Position numbers and translations under genes: made by a program | Assembly: GCF_006716345.1 (NCBI RefSeq) | Contig: NZ_VFOX01000001.1 | Location: 124,001-188,000 of the forward strand | Length of the DNA stretch: 64,000 bases | Direction: 5' to 3' | From: Microbacterium saperdae | GTDB taxonomy: Bacteria; Actinomycetota; Actinomycetes; Actinomycetales; Microbacteriaceae | Part shown: positions 7,011 through 16,500 of the stretch, piece by piece | How positions within the stretch are numbered: the stretch's first letter is position 1 | Layout of the letters: each line of letters opens with the position of its first letter | Notes under the pieces: generated by a model | Told to the model about the DNA's origin: nothing | Database searches by the model: none | What the model saw: only the letters and a program-made list of their open reading frames with translations

Positions 7011-9974
7011 TCAGTTGCAGGTGCCTGCGGCGAGAGGGCTGGATCCGGTGAAGCTCTGGTCGCCCGGTCCGGTCGCCGTCACCGTGATGCTGCCGGCGGG
7101 AACGCTGGCGAGACGGGTGGCGAACGACGCCGAGGACGATGCGCCCGCGGCGAGCGACAGCGTCTTCGAGCCGTAGGGCGTCGAGACCGTCACGGATGCG
7201 GCGACCGTCGCCGCGTTGTGCACGTTGACCACGACCTGAGCCTTGCCGAGCACGCAGCGCAGGCTCGATGTGGTGGTGATGGTCAGCGTGCTGACGGGGA
7301 CCTCGGCCGAGGCCGACGTGGTGACCAGGCCGTCGCTGTAGCCGTCGTAGGTCGCCGTGACACCCGTGACCTCGGAGGGGATGTCGACCGCCGCGGTGCC
7401 TTCGGAGAGGGGGACCGTCGCGCTCCAGGCGCCGCCCGTGAACGTGACGGTTCCTGCGACGTCGCCGCCGTCGGCCGCCGTGACGGTTGCCGTGGCGCGG
7501 CGTGCCTCGACCTCGAGCGCGGTGGTCGACGTGACCGCCTCGATCGACGTCCAGTCGTGCATCGCGGTGAGCACGGTCTGAGGCACGCTGACGAAGGCGC
7601 CGTGACGCGGGCTCGCCGGGAGCCCGCCCGCGGGGCGGACGTTCCAGGTCGAACGCTGCGAGAGACGGTCGGACTGGCTGCTCGACGCGATCTCCGCACC
7701 CGTGGTGAGGAAGGCGCGGTATCCGCCCGCGCTGTAGTTGTCGACGAGGAAGACGTAGCCGTCACCCGAGGTGTTGTTCGGGTCACCCGCGTTGAGCTTG
7801 ATGATCTCGGGTCCTTCGCCCGCCTGCCCGGTCTCGAGCGTGGTCATCCGGGTGTCGGTGAGCTGCCAGGTCGTGGTCGGGTCGGCGCTCCAGTTCGACG
7901 AGGTCGTCGGTGCGGTCAGCACGGTCGAGCGCTCGAGGAAGATGTCCTTGCCGGCCTCGAGCGTGCCGGCGGCGCCGGACTCCTCGTTCTTGGTGAAGCG
8001 GTAGTAGTAGTCGCCGATCTTCGTGACCGTGGAGTCGATGCGCGCGTAGCCCGTGTCCTGCCAGCTGGTCGGCGGGTAGGTGAAGGTCCGGAAGTCGCGG
8101 GTGGTCACGTAGAACATCCGGGCGTACAGGTTGTCGCTGTTCGTGTGGCTCGCGTCGGAGTACTTCCGGGAGGCGAAGAACACCACGTACGATTCCAGAT
8201 CGTCATCCCAGTACGCCTCGGGCGCCCAGGTCATGCCCGCCTCGGGCTGGTTGATCGTGATGCCCGTGTTCTCGCCGTTGGTGCGCGTCCACGAGACCAT
8301 GTCGGTCGACTCCCAGACCTCGACCTTGAGGCTGCCCTGCGACTGGGCGGGACCCCAGCCGGTGCCGCAGCTGATGCAGAGGTCGGTGGCGATCATGTAG
8401 TACTTGTCGCCGTCGTGCGAGCGCAGGATGTACGGGTCGCGCAGACCGGTGGTGTCGGCGGTCGACGTGATCACGGCCTTGCCGTCGTTCACGGGCGAGA
8501 ACGTGAAGAAGTCGTTGCCGCTCGTCGCCGCCTGGTAGATCTTCTCGTCGCCATCCGACTTGAAGTAGGCGCTGGCGTAGCCGGCATCCGGCGCGGTGCG
8601 CGCGTGCTCGGCGACCGTCACCGTGAACTCGCGCGACAGCGTCGTGCCGTTCAGCGTCGCGCGGGCGGTGAGGGTGACGTCGCGGTCGCCCGTGCCGTAT
8701 GCCGGGCGCTCCACGATGCCGCCGCCGCGGTACGGATCGGCCGCGCCGACGGAGGGGGCGACGTAGGCGGCATCCGTGGCGGTGACCAGGTCCTCGTCCG
8801 AGGACGACCAGGTGATGGTCGAACCATCGACCGCGCCCTTCGTCACCAGCGCGAGATTCTCGGTGGTGCGCTCGGACAGGTCGATCGCGTCGAGATCGGC
8901 GGAAGCGGATGCGGCAGCCACGGTCACGGTGAAGGTGATCGGCGACCCGGAGGCCGGCGTCGCGGTGATCGTCACCGTGGTGTCGGTCGAGACCGCACGC
9001 GAGACCACGCCGGTGTTCGAGATCACCGAGGCGTCGGACGACGACCAGGTGAGGGACACGCCGTTCGAGGACGCGGGGAAGGTGAGGTTGCTGCGCACCG
9101 CGTCGAGCGTGGCGTTGGCTCCCTTGATGACGGGCAGCAGATCTCCGCGGAGCAGCGCCTGCGTGGTCGCGGACTTCTCCGACGAGGTCGGCATGCTCGC
9201 CGTCACCTGGTCGGCGGTCAGTGACGTGTCCCAGAACCGCACGTCGGTGACGTCGGCGGCGAGCAGCGCGTCGCCCGTGTAGAGCGAGCGGCCCAGGTAG
9301 CCGAGGGTGCCGGAGGTGGGCACGATGGAGCTGAGGCTGGAGGAGTGCGTGGTCGTCGAGATGACCTGGCCGTCGCGATACAGCGTGAGGGTGTTGCCGC
9401 TGCCGACCATGGTGAGTGTCGTGAAGCCGGGGTTGAGGCCGCCGCCGGCGGGAAGGCGGACCTCGCCGTTGCCCGTGGGGGTCTTGACCCGGATTCCGGA
9501 GAGCACCTGGTTGCTGTAGCCGCCCTCGCCCGAACGCGGGTTCACGAAGACGTGGTTGCCGAGGGCGGTGGTGTTCCATGCTCCGACGCCGTTGCCGATC
9601 ACCCAGCCGAACTGATTCCCGGCCGTCTGCGTGGCCACGGTGTACTCGACCGTGAAGTCGTTGTCTGCACCGGAGACGAGACCCTGGGGGAGTGCCGCGT
9701 AGCCGTCCTTCTTGAAGCGCAGCACATCGTCGCCCGCCGCGTCGACGAACGAGGCGTCCGTGAACCCGGTCAGTGTGGCATTGCGCCCGTTGCCTGAGAC
9801 GTCGAGCAGCGTGGCGCCCGAGTGCGACATGTCGTAGTGCGCGCTGGGCGTCGGCACGTCGGCGGCGAACGCCGCGGACGGGGTCAGGGCGCACAGCGAT
9901 GCGGCGAGGGTCCCGACGACGGCTGCGGCTGTCAGCCGCCTGCGCGGGGGTGGGGAGGGGCGGGATGCGCTCAC
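7011..9974 (-). CDS. Secreted LamG-Ig-GH43 glycoside hydrolase
   Basis: A 987-residue paralogue of the next gene downstream. It starts at GTG, with AGGAGA seven bases upstream. Residues 1-37 are a Sec signal peptide ending SAAFA; then LamG (about 42-262), two Ig-like repeats of the NGVSLTWSSSD type (about 265-352 and 355-455), a GH43 propeller (about 460-800), a Big-type Ig stretch and the C-terminal module (about 905-987, Cys907 and Cys986). The catalytic triad reads Asp513 (GLRDPY), Asp647 (RIDST) and Glu720 (AGEGPE). First gene of a two-gene operon behind a TGTTNNCGSTAACA-type operator. The role is extracellular removal of (probably arabinose) side chains from plant polysaccharide; exact specificity is not visible. 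Confidence 0.88.
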   Translation of the reverse strand: MSASRPSPPPRRRLTAAAVVGTLAASLCALTPSAAFAADVPTPSAHYDMSHSGATLLDVSGNGRNATLTGFTDASFVDAAGDDVLRFKKDGYAALPQGLVSGADNDFTVEYTVATQTAGNQFGWVIGNGVGAWNTTALGNHVFVNPRSGEGGYSNQVLSGIRVKTPTGNGEVRLPAGGGLNPGFTTLTMVGSGNTLTLYRDGQVISTTTHSSSLSSIVPTSGTLGYLGRSLYTGDALLAADVTDVRFWDTSLTADQVTASMPTSSEKSATTQALLRGDLLPVIKGANATLDAVRSNLTFPASSNGVSLTWSSSDASVISNTGVVSRAVSTDTTVTITATPASGSPITFTVTVAAASASADLDAIDLSERTTENLALVTKGAVDGSTITWSSSDEDLVTATDAAYVAPSVGAADPYRGGGIVERPAYGTGDRDVTLTARATLNGTTLSREFTVTVAEHARTAPDAGYASAYFKSDGDEKIYQAATSGNDFFTFSPVNDGKAVITSTADTTGLRDPYILRSHDGDKYYMIATDLCISCGTGWGPAQSQGSLKVEVWESTDMVSWTRTNGENTGITINQPEAGMTWAPEAYWDDDLESYVVFFASRKYSDASHTNSDNLYARMFYVTTRDFRTFTYPPTSWQDTGYARIDSTVTKIGDYYYRFTKNEESGAAGTLEAGKDIFLERSTVLTAPTTSSNWSADPTTTWQLTDTRMTTLETGQAGEGPEIIKLNAGDPNNTSGDGYVFLVDNYSAGGYRAFLTTGAEIASSSQSDRLSQRSTWNVRPAGGLPASPRHGAFVSVPQTVLTAMHDWTSIEAVTSTTALEVEARRATATVTAADGGDVAGTVTFTGGAWSATVPLSEGTAAVDIPSEVTGVTATYDGYSDGLVTTSASAEVPVSTLTITTTSSLRCVLGKAQVVVNVHNAATVAASVTVSTPYGSKTLSLAAGASSSASFATRLASVPAGSITVTATGPGDQSFTGSSPLAAGTCN

Positions 9975-10051
9975 AGCGAGATCTCCTGTCGTCGTTGACT
10001 GAATGCCCCGCTGACGCGGTCATCCGGGGGTGCCCTTCGGGCGGGCTCTTC

Positions 10052-10073
10052 GGAATGTTAGCGGACACATTCC
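10052..10073 (-). promoter_or_regulatory. LacI-type operator/-10 region of the GH43 operon
   Basis: Minus strand reads GGAATGTGTCCGCTAACATT followed by CC, a 22-base inverted repeat (GGAATGT/ACATTCC arms). It contains TGTGTCCGCTAACA, a version of the TGTTNNCGSTAACA motif seen at five other sites. On the minus strand TAACAT (10060-10055) can serve as the -10, as at three other sites; the -35 is weak. In the 357-base gap 9975-10331 this site serves the leftward GH43 operon; the rest holds the next promoter and nothing else recognisable. Confidence 0.65.
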
Positions 10074-10133
10074 CGGAAATACAGGGGTGATCGGAAAACC
10101 GAGCGATCAGGTCCCTCGGTCGCGCGTCGCTAC

Positions 10134-10182
10134 TTGACGTGCAGATGACGGGGATCGTAGGGTATCGATGTTCCCGCTAACA
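10134..10182 (+). promoter_or_regulatory. Promoter and operator of the WxL-like surface cluster
   Basis: A -35 TTGACG (10134-10139), 18-base spacer and -10 TAGGGT (10158-10163) precede TGTTCCCGCTAACA at 10169-10182, which matches the regional operator consensus and would overlap the transcription start. It leaves a leader of about 160 bases before the gene at 10332. The shared operator puts this surface cluster in the same regulon as the GH43 enzymes (inference). Confidence 0.65.
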
Positions 10183-10331
10183 ACCTGGGGACGGCTGCAC
10201 TCCACTGGGGGAGTGCGCCGGGCAAGGGCGCCCACGCAGTTCCTGCCCGATGCCTGAAGCGAACCCGACAGCCATCAGGCTGACATCGATTCGGCGCGGT
10301 ACCCGCCGGCCGAGGAACTGGAGAGACCAAC

Positions 10332-10958
10332 ATGAGCAAGAAGAGCATGGCCGCGCGCTGCGCCGTCGGAGTCGTCGGCGGTCTGATGCTCGCCGGTGTG
10401 GGCGTCGCCGCCTTCGCCGACCCGAGCGAGAACGGATCCGGCGACGTCGATGTCACGGTCGACATCGCCTCCACCGAGACCGGCGCGCTGAGCCTCACCG
10501 TCGCGGGAACCGAGACGTCGCTCACGGAGACCGGGTCGACCGCGTCGTTCCGGCAGTTCACGGGGGCCCTGCCGAACGTCACGGTGACGGACACCCGCGA
10601 GGACGTCGACGCCGGGGTCTTCTGGTACGTCACCGGTCAGGCGAGCGACTTCGTCGGCGCCGCGGGCCAGGCGAGCATCACCCCCGATCACCTCGGCTGG
10701 ACGCCGAGCATCGTGACCGCCAATGACGGCGAGGTCGCCGAAGGAGACACGGTCGGCACCTCGATCGACGGCGGCGTGAACGGCGTCGGCCTGGTCGGCC
10801 AGGAGCTGCTCGCCCTCGCCCTCGACTCGGCGGACGCGCAGGCGGCATCCGGGCAGTGGACCGCGACGGCGAACCTCGTGCTGAAGACCCCGGTCACCGT
10901 CGCGCCCGGCTCGTACACCTCGACGCTGACGCTGTCGCTGTTCGAAGACTCGTACTGA
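10332..10958 (+). CDS. Secreted WxL-domain-like surface protein
   Basis: A 208-residue exported protein with a Sec signal peptide (cleavage after AAFA, residue 29). The mature part is beta-rich: LPNVTVTDTRED...AGVFWYVTGQASDFVG, then GWTPSIV, and a C-terminal strand YTSTLTLSLFED. This layout resembles actinobacterial relatives of the WxL cell-wall-binding domain, with LTLSL in place of the Firmicutes LTWxL motif. It heads a tight cluster with a DUF916-like protein (25 bases downstream) and a small LAGTG-anchored protein, the partners that accompany WxL proteins in Firmicutes csc clusters. It probably binds the cell surface and helps hold or present polysaccharide; it has no catalytic domain. 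The assignment is by pattern and context, not by a profile search. Confidence 0.7.
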   Translation: MSKKSMAARCAVGVVGGLMLAGVGVAAFADPSENGSGDVDVTVDIASTETGALSLTVAGTETSLTETGSTASFRQFTGALPNVTVTDTREDVDAGVFWYVTGQASDFVGAAGQASITPDHLGWTPSIVTANDGEVAEGDTVGTSIDGGVNGVGLVGQELLALALDSADAQAASGQWTATANLVLKTPVTVAPGSYTSTLTLSLFEDSY

Positions 10959-10983
10959 GTCCCCCTCGTCCGCCGGAGACATC

Positions 10984-12060
10984 ATGACGACCCGCCCCCG
11001 CACGTGGATCGCGTCGAGCGCCGCGGCTCTGCTCGCGCTGCTCGCAAGCGTGGCGCTCCCCTCGAGCGCGCTCGCCGAGGATGCGCAGGCTGACGCGGTC
11101 TCGTGGTCGGTGTCTCCGGCGGACAGTACCGGCGCAGACGGCCGCGTCACGATCGAGCACCAGCTGGACCCCGGCGAGAGCGTCGAGGAGCACGTGCTCG
11201 TGCGCAACCTCGGCGCGGGCGATGTCGTCTTCTCGCTCTCCGCTGCGGACGGCTTCTACACCGAGGCGGGCAGGTTCGACATGCTCGCCTCCGATCAGGA
11301 GTCGACAGGTGCCGGCACCTGGATCGCCATCCCGGACGACGTCGAGATCCCGGCGGGTGGCTCTGCGGTCATCCCCTTCACGATCACCGTGCCCGAGAAC
11401 GCGGAACCCGGAGATCACGCGGCCGGTGTCGCGGCATCCGTCATGTCGGTCAAGACGGACGACTCCGGGACGACGGGGGTCGGTGTCGAGAGTCGTGTCG
11501 GGGTCAAGGTCATCACCCGCGTCGCGGGAGCGATCACCCCTGCTTTCACCGTCGGCGGTGTGCAGACCGACTTCCGGGTCGACGCGAACCCCTTCGAGGC
11601 CGGTGAGCTCACGGTCACCTTCGATGTGCAGAACACCGGAAATGCACGGATGGATGCCGCGGGCACCCTGAGCATCGCGGGTCAGCAGGTCGCCTTCCCC
11701 GCCGAGGGTCAGCGCCCGCAGGTGCTGCTCCCCGGTGAGACCCGCTCGTTCACGCTCGCGATGACCGGCGTCTGGCCCCTCGTCCTCCTCTCGGGTGATC
11801 TGACGGTCGCACCTGTCGCCGCATCGCTCGACGGAGAGACGCTCGCCGTGGCGTCCTCGACGACGCCGGTCACGGTCTGGGCGATGCCCTGGCCGCAGCT
11901 GCTCGTCGTCGCCGGGGTCGCGCTGCTGGTGTTCGCCCTGCTCTGGAACCGCATCCGCTCCCGTCGTCGGGTCGAGGACCTGATCTCGCAGGCCGTCGAG
12001 CGCGGCCGCAAAGAGGCTCTGGCTCTCCCGGACCACGGCCGAGAGAAGATCGCCGGATGA
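10984..12060 (+). CDS. DUF916-like membrane-anchored surface protein
   Basis: A 358-residue protein with a Sec signal peptide (ends SSALAED, about residue 32), two Ig-like beta domains with DUF916/WxL-partner features (LDPGESVEEHVLVRNLGAGDV, then IPAGGSAVIPFTITVPENAE and PGDHAAGVAAS; second domain about 185-285), one membrane helix (about 300-322) and a basic cytoplasmic tail (RIRSRRR). A GGAGA site is four bases before the ATG. In Firmicutes, DUF916/DUF3324 proteins bind WxL proteins and peptidoglycan and are encoded beside them; the same arrangement is seen here. It likely ties the preceding WxL-like protein to the envelope. It overlaps the next gene by ATGA. Confidence 0.72.
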   Translation: MTTRPRTWIASSAAALLALLASVALPSSALAEDAQADAVSWSVSPADSTGADGRVTIEHQLDPGESVEEHVLVRNLGAGDVVFSLSAADGFYTEAGRFDMLASDQESTGAGTWIAIPDDVEIPAGGSAVIPFTITVPENAEPGDHAAGVAASVMSVKTDDSGTTGVGVESRVGVKVITRVAGAITPAFTVGGVQTDFRVDANPFEAGELTVTFDVQNTGNARMDAAGTLSIAGQQVAFPAEGQRPQVLLPGETRSFTLAMTGVWPLVLLSGDLTVAPVAASLDGETLAVASSTTPVTVWAMPWPQLLVVAGVALLVFALLWNRIRSRRRVEDLISQAVERGRKEALALPDHGREKIAG

Positions 12061-12287
12061 CGTTCCCCCTCGCGCTCGCCGACGATACGGATGTCGATGC
12101 CACCGGCCGGTTCGGCGGTGTGCAGATCCACGTCGAGATCCTGCCGCTCCGCACTCCGCCGCCCGTCGAAGGCCTCGCCGGCACCGGTGCGGATCTGCCG
12201 CTGCTGCTGATCGCCGCCGGCATCGCACTGCTCGTCGTCGGTGCGATCGTCCTCGGCCGGTGGGTCAGGAGGCGATCCGCGGCCTGA
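12057..12287 (+). CDS. Small sortase-signal (LAGTG) membrane protein
   Basis: A 76-residue protein overlapping the DUF916-like gene by four bases. The C-terminus is a complete sorting signal: LAGTG at residues 40-44, a hydrophobic helix (about 48-68) and the tail RWVRRRSAA. LAxTG is the motif preferred by actinobacterial class E sortases. The N-terminal 35 residues contain a short strand, VQIHVEI. No N-terminal signal peptide is visible (MTFPLALADD...), which is odd for a sortase substrate; no alternative start giving one was found upstream in the frame. It corresponds in position and size to the small LPxTG protein of Firmicutes csc/WxL clusters. Confidence 0.75.
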   Translation: MTFPLALADDTDVDATGRFGGVQIHVEILPLRTPPPVEGLAGTGADLPLLLIAAGIALLVVGAIVLGRWVRRRSAA

Positions 12288-12402
12288 CCTCCTTCCGCCG
12301 GTGTGCCGGCCCGCCGGAAGTCGCCGTAGGCGGCATCCGACGATCGCGCCTCTCGCGCACTATCGTTGTACCGTTCGCGGTCATCGTGCGAGGGGGGCTT
12401 CC

Positions 12403-13428
12403 ATGACCACCGATTCCGCACCAGCCGGCGGTTCACGCAAGCCGAGCATCTACGACGTCGCCGATCGTGCGGGTGTCTCGCACATGACGGTCTCGCGCGT
12501 GCTCAACGGCCATCCGAACATCCGCGCGTCCACCAGGGACAAGGTGATGACGGCGATCGACGAGATGCACTACACGCGCAGCTCGATCGCCCGCGCCCTC
12601 GCGACCAACCGGGCCATGCGGATCGGCGTGATCATCGACAATCCCGGCTTCTACGGTCCGAACAGCGTCCTGCGCGCGATCGAGGTTGCCGCCAGGCAGA
12701 ACGGCTACGCCGTGAGCAGCTTCTCGGTCGGCGAGGCGGATGGCCGCCGGGTCGATGCCGGTGTCGTCGAACTGGTGACGCAGGGCGTCGATGCCCTGTG
12801 CGTGATCGCGCCGCGCGCCTCTTCCCTCGATCTGCTGCGCCAGCAGGCGATCTCGGTGCCCACGCTGGTCGTCAAGGAGGAGCCGGACGCGCAGATGCAC
12901 ACGGCATCCGTCGACCAGCGGGCGGGGGCGACGGCGGCCGTGCGTCATCTGATCGACCTCGGGCACCGCACGATCCTGCACATCGCGGGCCCGCCCGACT
13001 GGTTCGATGCGAAGGCCCGCACCGAGGCCTGGCAGGCGGCGCTCGAGGCGGAGGGGCTGCCGGTCGTGCCGCCTCTCATCGGCGACTGGTCCTCCGATTC
13101 CGGCTACGCCTTCGGCCGCGAGCTCGAGCTCGGAGGCGCGACGGCGGTCTTCGTCGCCAATGACCAGATGGCGCTCGGTGTCATGCACGGGCTGGCGGAG
13201 CGCGGCATCCGTGTACCGGACGACGTGAGCGTCGTCGGTTTCGACGATGTGCCGGATGCGCGGCACTACCAGCCGCCGCTCACCACGGTGCGCCAGCACT
13301 TCGCGCTGCTGGGCGAGGTCGTCATCGGCGAACTGGTCGCCGCGATCGAGGGCGAGGAGACCGGGGAGCGCGAGCTGATCCAGCCCGAACTCCGCGTACG
13401 CTCCTCGACGGCGGCCCCTCGGGCCTGA
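12403..13428 (+). CDS. LacI-family transcriptional regulator
   Basis: A 341-residue LacI/GalR regulator. The ATG at 12403 follows a GAGGGGGG purine-rich site. The helix-turn-helix is IYDVADRAGVSHMTVSRVLNG, the hinge segment SSIARALATNRAM, and the sensor domain ends with VVGFDDVPDARHYQPPLTTV. It strongly resembles the regulators at 21771 and 37081 (shared GVDALCVIAPR, HIAGP-DW and VANDQMALG segments). It sits between the WxL-like cluster and the GH30-like gene, so it probably controls arabinan/arabinogalactan functions, either through the TGTTNNCGSTAACA sites or the two GTTGACGTCAAC sites just downstream. Which motif it reads cannot be decided from sequence alone. Confidence 0.92.
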   Translation: MTTDSAPAGGSRKPSIYDVADRAGVSHMTVSRVLNGHPNIRASTRDKVMTAIDEMHYTRSSIARALATNRAMRIGVIIDNPGFYGPNSVLRAIEVAARQNGYAVSSFSVGEADGRRVDAGVVELVTQGVDALCVIAPRASSLDLLRQQAISVPTLVVKEEPDAQMHTASVDQRAGATAAVRHLIDLGHRTILHIAGPPDWFDAKARTEAWQAALEAEGLPVVPPLIGDWSSDSGYAFGRELELGGATAVFVANDQMALGVMHGLAERGIRVPDDVSVVGFDDVPDARHYQPPLTTVRQHFALLGEVVIGELVAAIEGEETGERELIQPELRVRSSTAAPRA

Positions 13429-13475
13429 GCTCCCCGCGCGCACGTCGCCTCGTATCGGTCCCGTCCGAACGGACG

Positions 13476-13535
13476 GTTGACGTCAACAGAGGGCTTCCCT
13501 ATGCTCATTGTTACCGCTCACTGTTGACGTCAACA
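13476..13535 (+). promoter_or_regulatory. Promoter of the GH30-like gene with two GTTGACGTCAAC operators
   Basis: A near-ideal promoter, -35 TTGACG (13477-13482), 17-base spacer, -10 TATGCT (13500-13505), is flanked by two copies of one palindrome: GTTGACGTCAAC at 13476-13487, embedding the -35, and TGTTGACGTCAACA at 13522-13535, just after the expected start near 13512. Centres are 47 bases apart. A half-site TGTTACC (13509-13515) lies between them. The layout suggests repression by a LacI-type protein bound at both sites, possibly with looping. Confidence 0.8.
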
Positions 13536-13552
13536 CACTCTGAGGACAGACG

Positions 13553-16500
13553 ATGAAGTCGAAGAGAACCATTTCCGCGCTCGGGATCGGCGGCATCGCC
13601 GCGGGCATGCTCGTCGCGGGCAGCCCCGCGGCCGTAGCGGCCGCCGTCCCCCTGACGATCACACCCAATCCGGCCTACGCGTCCGAGCCCTTCGAGGGGT
13701 GGGGAACCAGCCTCGTCTGGTTCGCCAACGCCACGGGCGGTTATCCGGAGGACGTCCGCCAGGACCTCCTCGACAAGGTGTTCGGTGAGGAGGGGCTCAA
13801 CCTCAACATCGCCAGATACAACATCGGCGGGGGCAACGCCACCGATGTTCCCGGGTACCTGCGCCCCGGCGGCGCGGTCGACGGCTGGTGGAACCCCGAT
13901 CTGGCCAGCTCCACGTACGCCGACCGTGCCGACTATCGTGCCGCCTGGGACGGCGACGACCCGGCGAGCTACGACTTCGACGCGGATGCCACGCAGCGCT
14001 GGTGGATCGACGCGCTCAAGGACAAGATCACGCACTGGGAGGCGTTCAGCAACTCCCCGCCCTACTTCCTCACCCAGAGCGGCTACGTGTCGGGCGGTAT
14101 CGGGAACGGGACCAGCGAGCAGCTCGCCCCGGCCGATATGGAGGCGTTCGCCGACTATCTCGTCACGGTGGTCGAACGCATCGAGCAGGAGCACGGGATC
14201 GACTTCGAGAGCCTCGATCCGTTCAACGAGCCCAACACGAACTACTGGTCCACGACGCTGGGCGGCAACGGCTGGCCCACCTCGGCGAGCCGCCAGGAGG
14301 GCGCCCACGTCGGGCCCGTCGCGCAGGACCAGATGATCAAGGTCCTCGCCGCGCGGCTGGCCGAGGACGGGACCACCACCGACGTCCCCATCTCGGCGAT
14401 GGACGAGACCAACCCGGGGATCTTCGCGACGAACTGGAACGCGTGGAGCGACGAGGCCAAGGCCGAGGTCGCACAGCTCAACGTGCACACGTACGGCACC
14501 TCGGGCCGGCTCGTGGTGCGCGATATCGCCAAGAGCGCCGGCAAGCCGCTCTGGATGAGCGAGGTCGAGGGCGACTGGGACGGAACCGGGTACAACCTCA
14601 CCAACATCGAGAACGGTCTCGGCATGGCCGGGCGCATCGTCGACGACCTGCGCGAGCTCGAGCCGAGCGCCTGGGTCTTCTGGCAGCCGGTCGAGGACAC
14701 GTACAACATGGAGAAGGTCGAGGACAAGAACTGGGGTTCGGTGTTCGTCGACTTCGACTGCAATGCCGACGGCGACTCGGAGCGGCGCATCGCCGACGGC
14801 GATGCCGACCCGAGCTGCCAGGTGCAGACCAACGCGAAGTACAACACCGTGCGCAACTTCACGCACTACATCCAGCCCGGTGACGCGCTGATCCCGACCG
14901 ACAACACGCAGACCACTGCGGCTGTCGACGCCGACGGCGACGGTCTCACGCTCGTCCACGTGAACTCCGAGCCCACAGAGCGCCGGATCACGATCGACCT
15001 CTCGCGCTTCGGCTCAGTGGGTGCGGGTGCGACGGTGACCCCGATCGTGACCACGCAGTCCAAGACCGAGAACCCCGAGAGCAACGCCCTCGTGCAGGGC
15101 GCCGCCGTGGCGGTCGACGCCGCGAACCGCACCGCGACGATCACGGTGCCCGCGAAGTCGGTCACCACGCTCCTCGTCTCCGACGTCTCGGGCGTCGCGG
15201 ACTCCGCCACCGCGCTGCGCGACGGGCGCGACTATCAGCTCTTCGGGGTGCAGAGCGGCAAGGCCCTCGCTGCGAACGGCACGGCTGCCGTCATCCGCAC
15301 CTCGGCCACCACCGCGGATGCCGCCACCGCGCAGACCTGGACCGTGCAGAGCCTCGAGGGTGAGGGCACCGACCGTCATCGGTTCGCCCTGCGCGCGGGT
15401 GACGGCCGCTATCTCGCCGAGTCGGGAGGCGCGGTCGCCGTCGTCAGCGCGAGTGCCGAGGATGCGGCATCCGACCCTGCTCTGCAGTGGATCTCGTCGA
15501 CCACGGACGGCAAGACCTTCTCGATGCTCAGCGTCTCGAGCGAGCGGGTGCTCGACGTCAACGGCCAGAGCAGCGCCGATGGCGCGAGCGTGGGGTTGTG
15601 GACGTCGAACGACGGCTCGAATCAGCGGTGGACCCTCGCCGACACCGAGATGCTCTCGGTGAAGGACGTCGCGACCGGCACCGCGCCCGGCGTCGCCCCC
15701 GCGCTCCCCGCCACCGTCACGCTGAGGTATCGCGGCGGCATCGAGCGCACGGCCGCTGTCACCTGGGCGACCGCGGGCGTCGACTGGTCATCGCCCGGTG
15801 CCCGCACGGTCAGCGGCTCCGGAACCGACCTGTTCGGCGCGCCCTTCCAGGCCACTGCGACGGTCGAGATCGGCAGTGTCGGCTTCTCTGAGCCCGTGTC
15901 CGTCACGACCTATGCGGGGGTGCCGCTCGCCACCGTGCAGGCTTCCGCGCCCGGCACGGTTCCTGCTGTGGTCGGCGCGAGCGATCAGCGGATCGACACC
16001 GCCGTCACGTGGAACTGGGGCGGGATCTCCGCCGCGTCGTTCGCGAGCCCCGGGGTCGTCACTGTTCCGGGAAGCGCGCAGGCGCCCGGCGGCATCGCAC
16101 TGACGGCGACGCTGTCGGTCATCGTCACCGAGCCGACCGCGGCGAACGTGGCACCGGCGAGCACGGCATCCGCCACGTTCACCGAGAGCTCGAGCTATGG
16201 CGTCGATCGCACCAAGAACGGCGTGACGACCGACAAGGGCTGGTCGAACTGGAGGTCCGGCACCAAGAACGCGCAGGACACGCTGACCTACACGCTCGCC
16301 GCGAGCTCGACCATGCAGAACGCGAAGCTCTTCTTCTACAAGGACGGCTCGTCGAACACGTGGCCCCAGTCGCTGTCGGTCGAGTACCGCCTGGGAACGG
16401 GGGCATGGACGTCGCTCGGTGCGGTCGATGTGCCCGTGCCCGCCGACGGCTCGGCCCCGATCGTCGAGGTGCCGATGAAGGGCGTGCAGGCGGATGCCGT

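Noticed and set aside
4639..7176. 845-codon plus-strand open frame opposite the GH43 genes
   Set aside because: Antisense shadow of a high-GC gene; Arg/Gly/Val-rich, no signal peptide or domain. It also spans two real genes.
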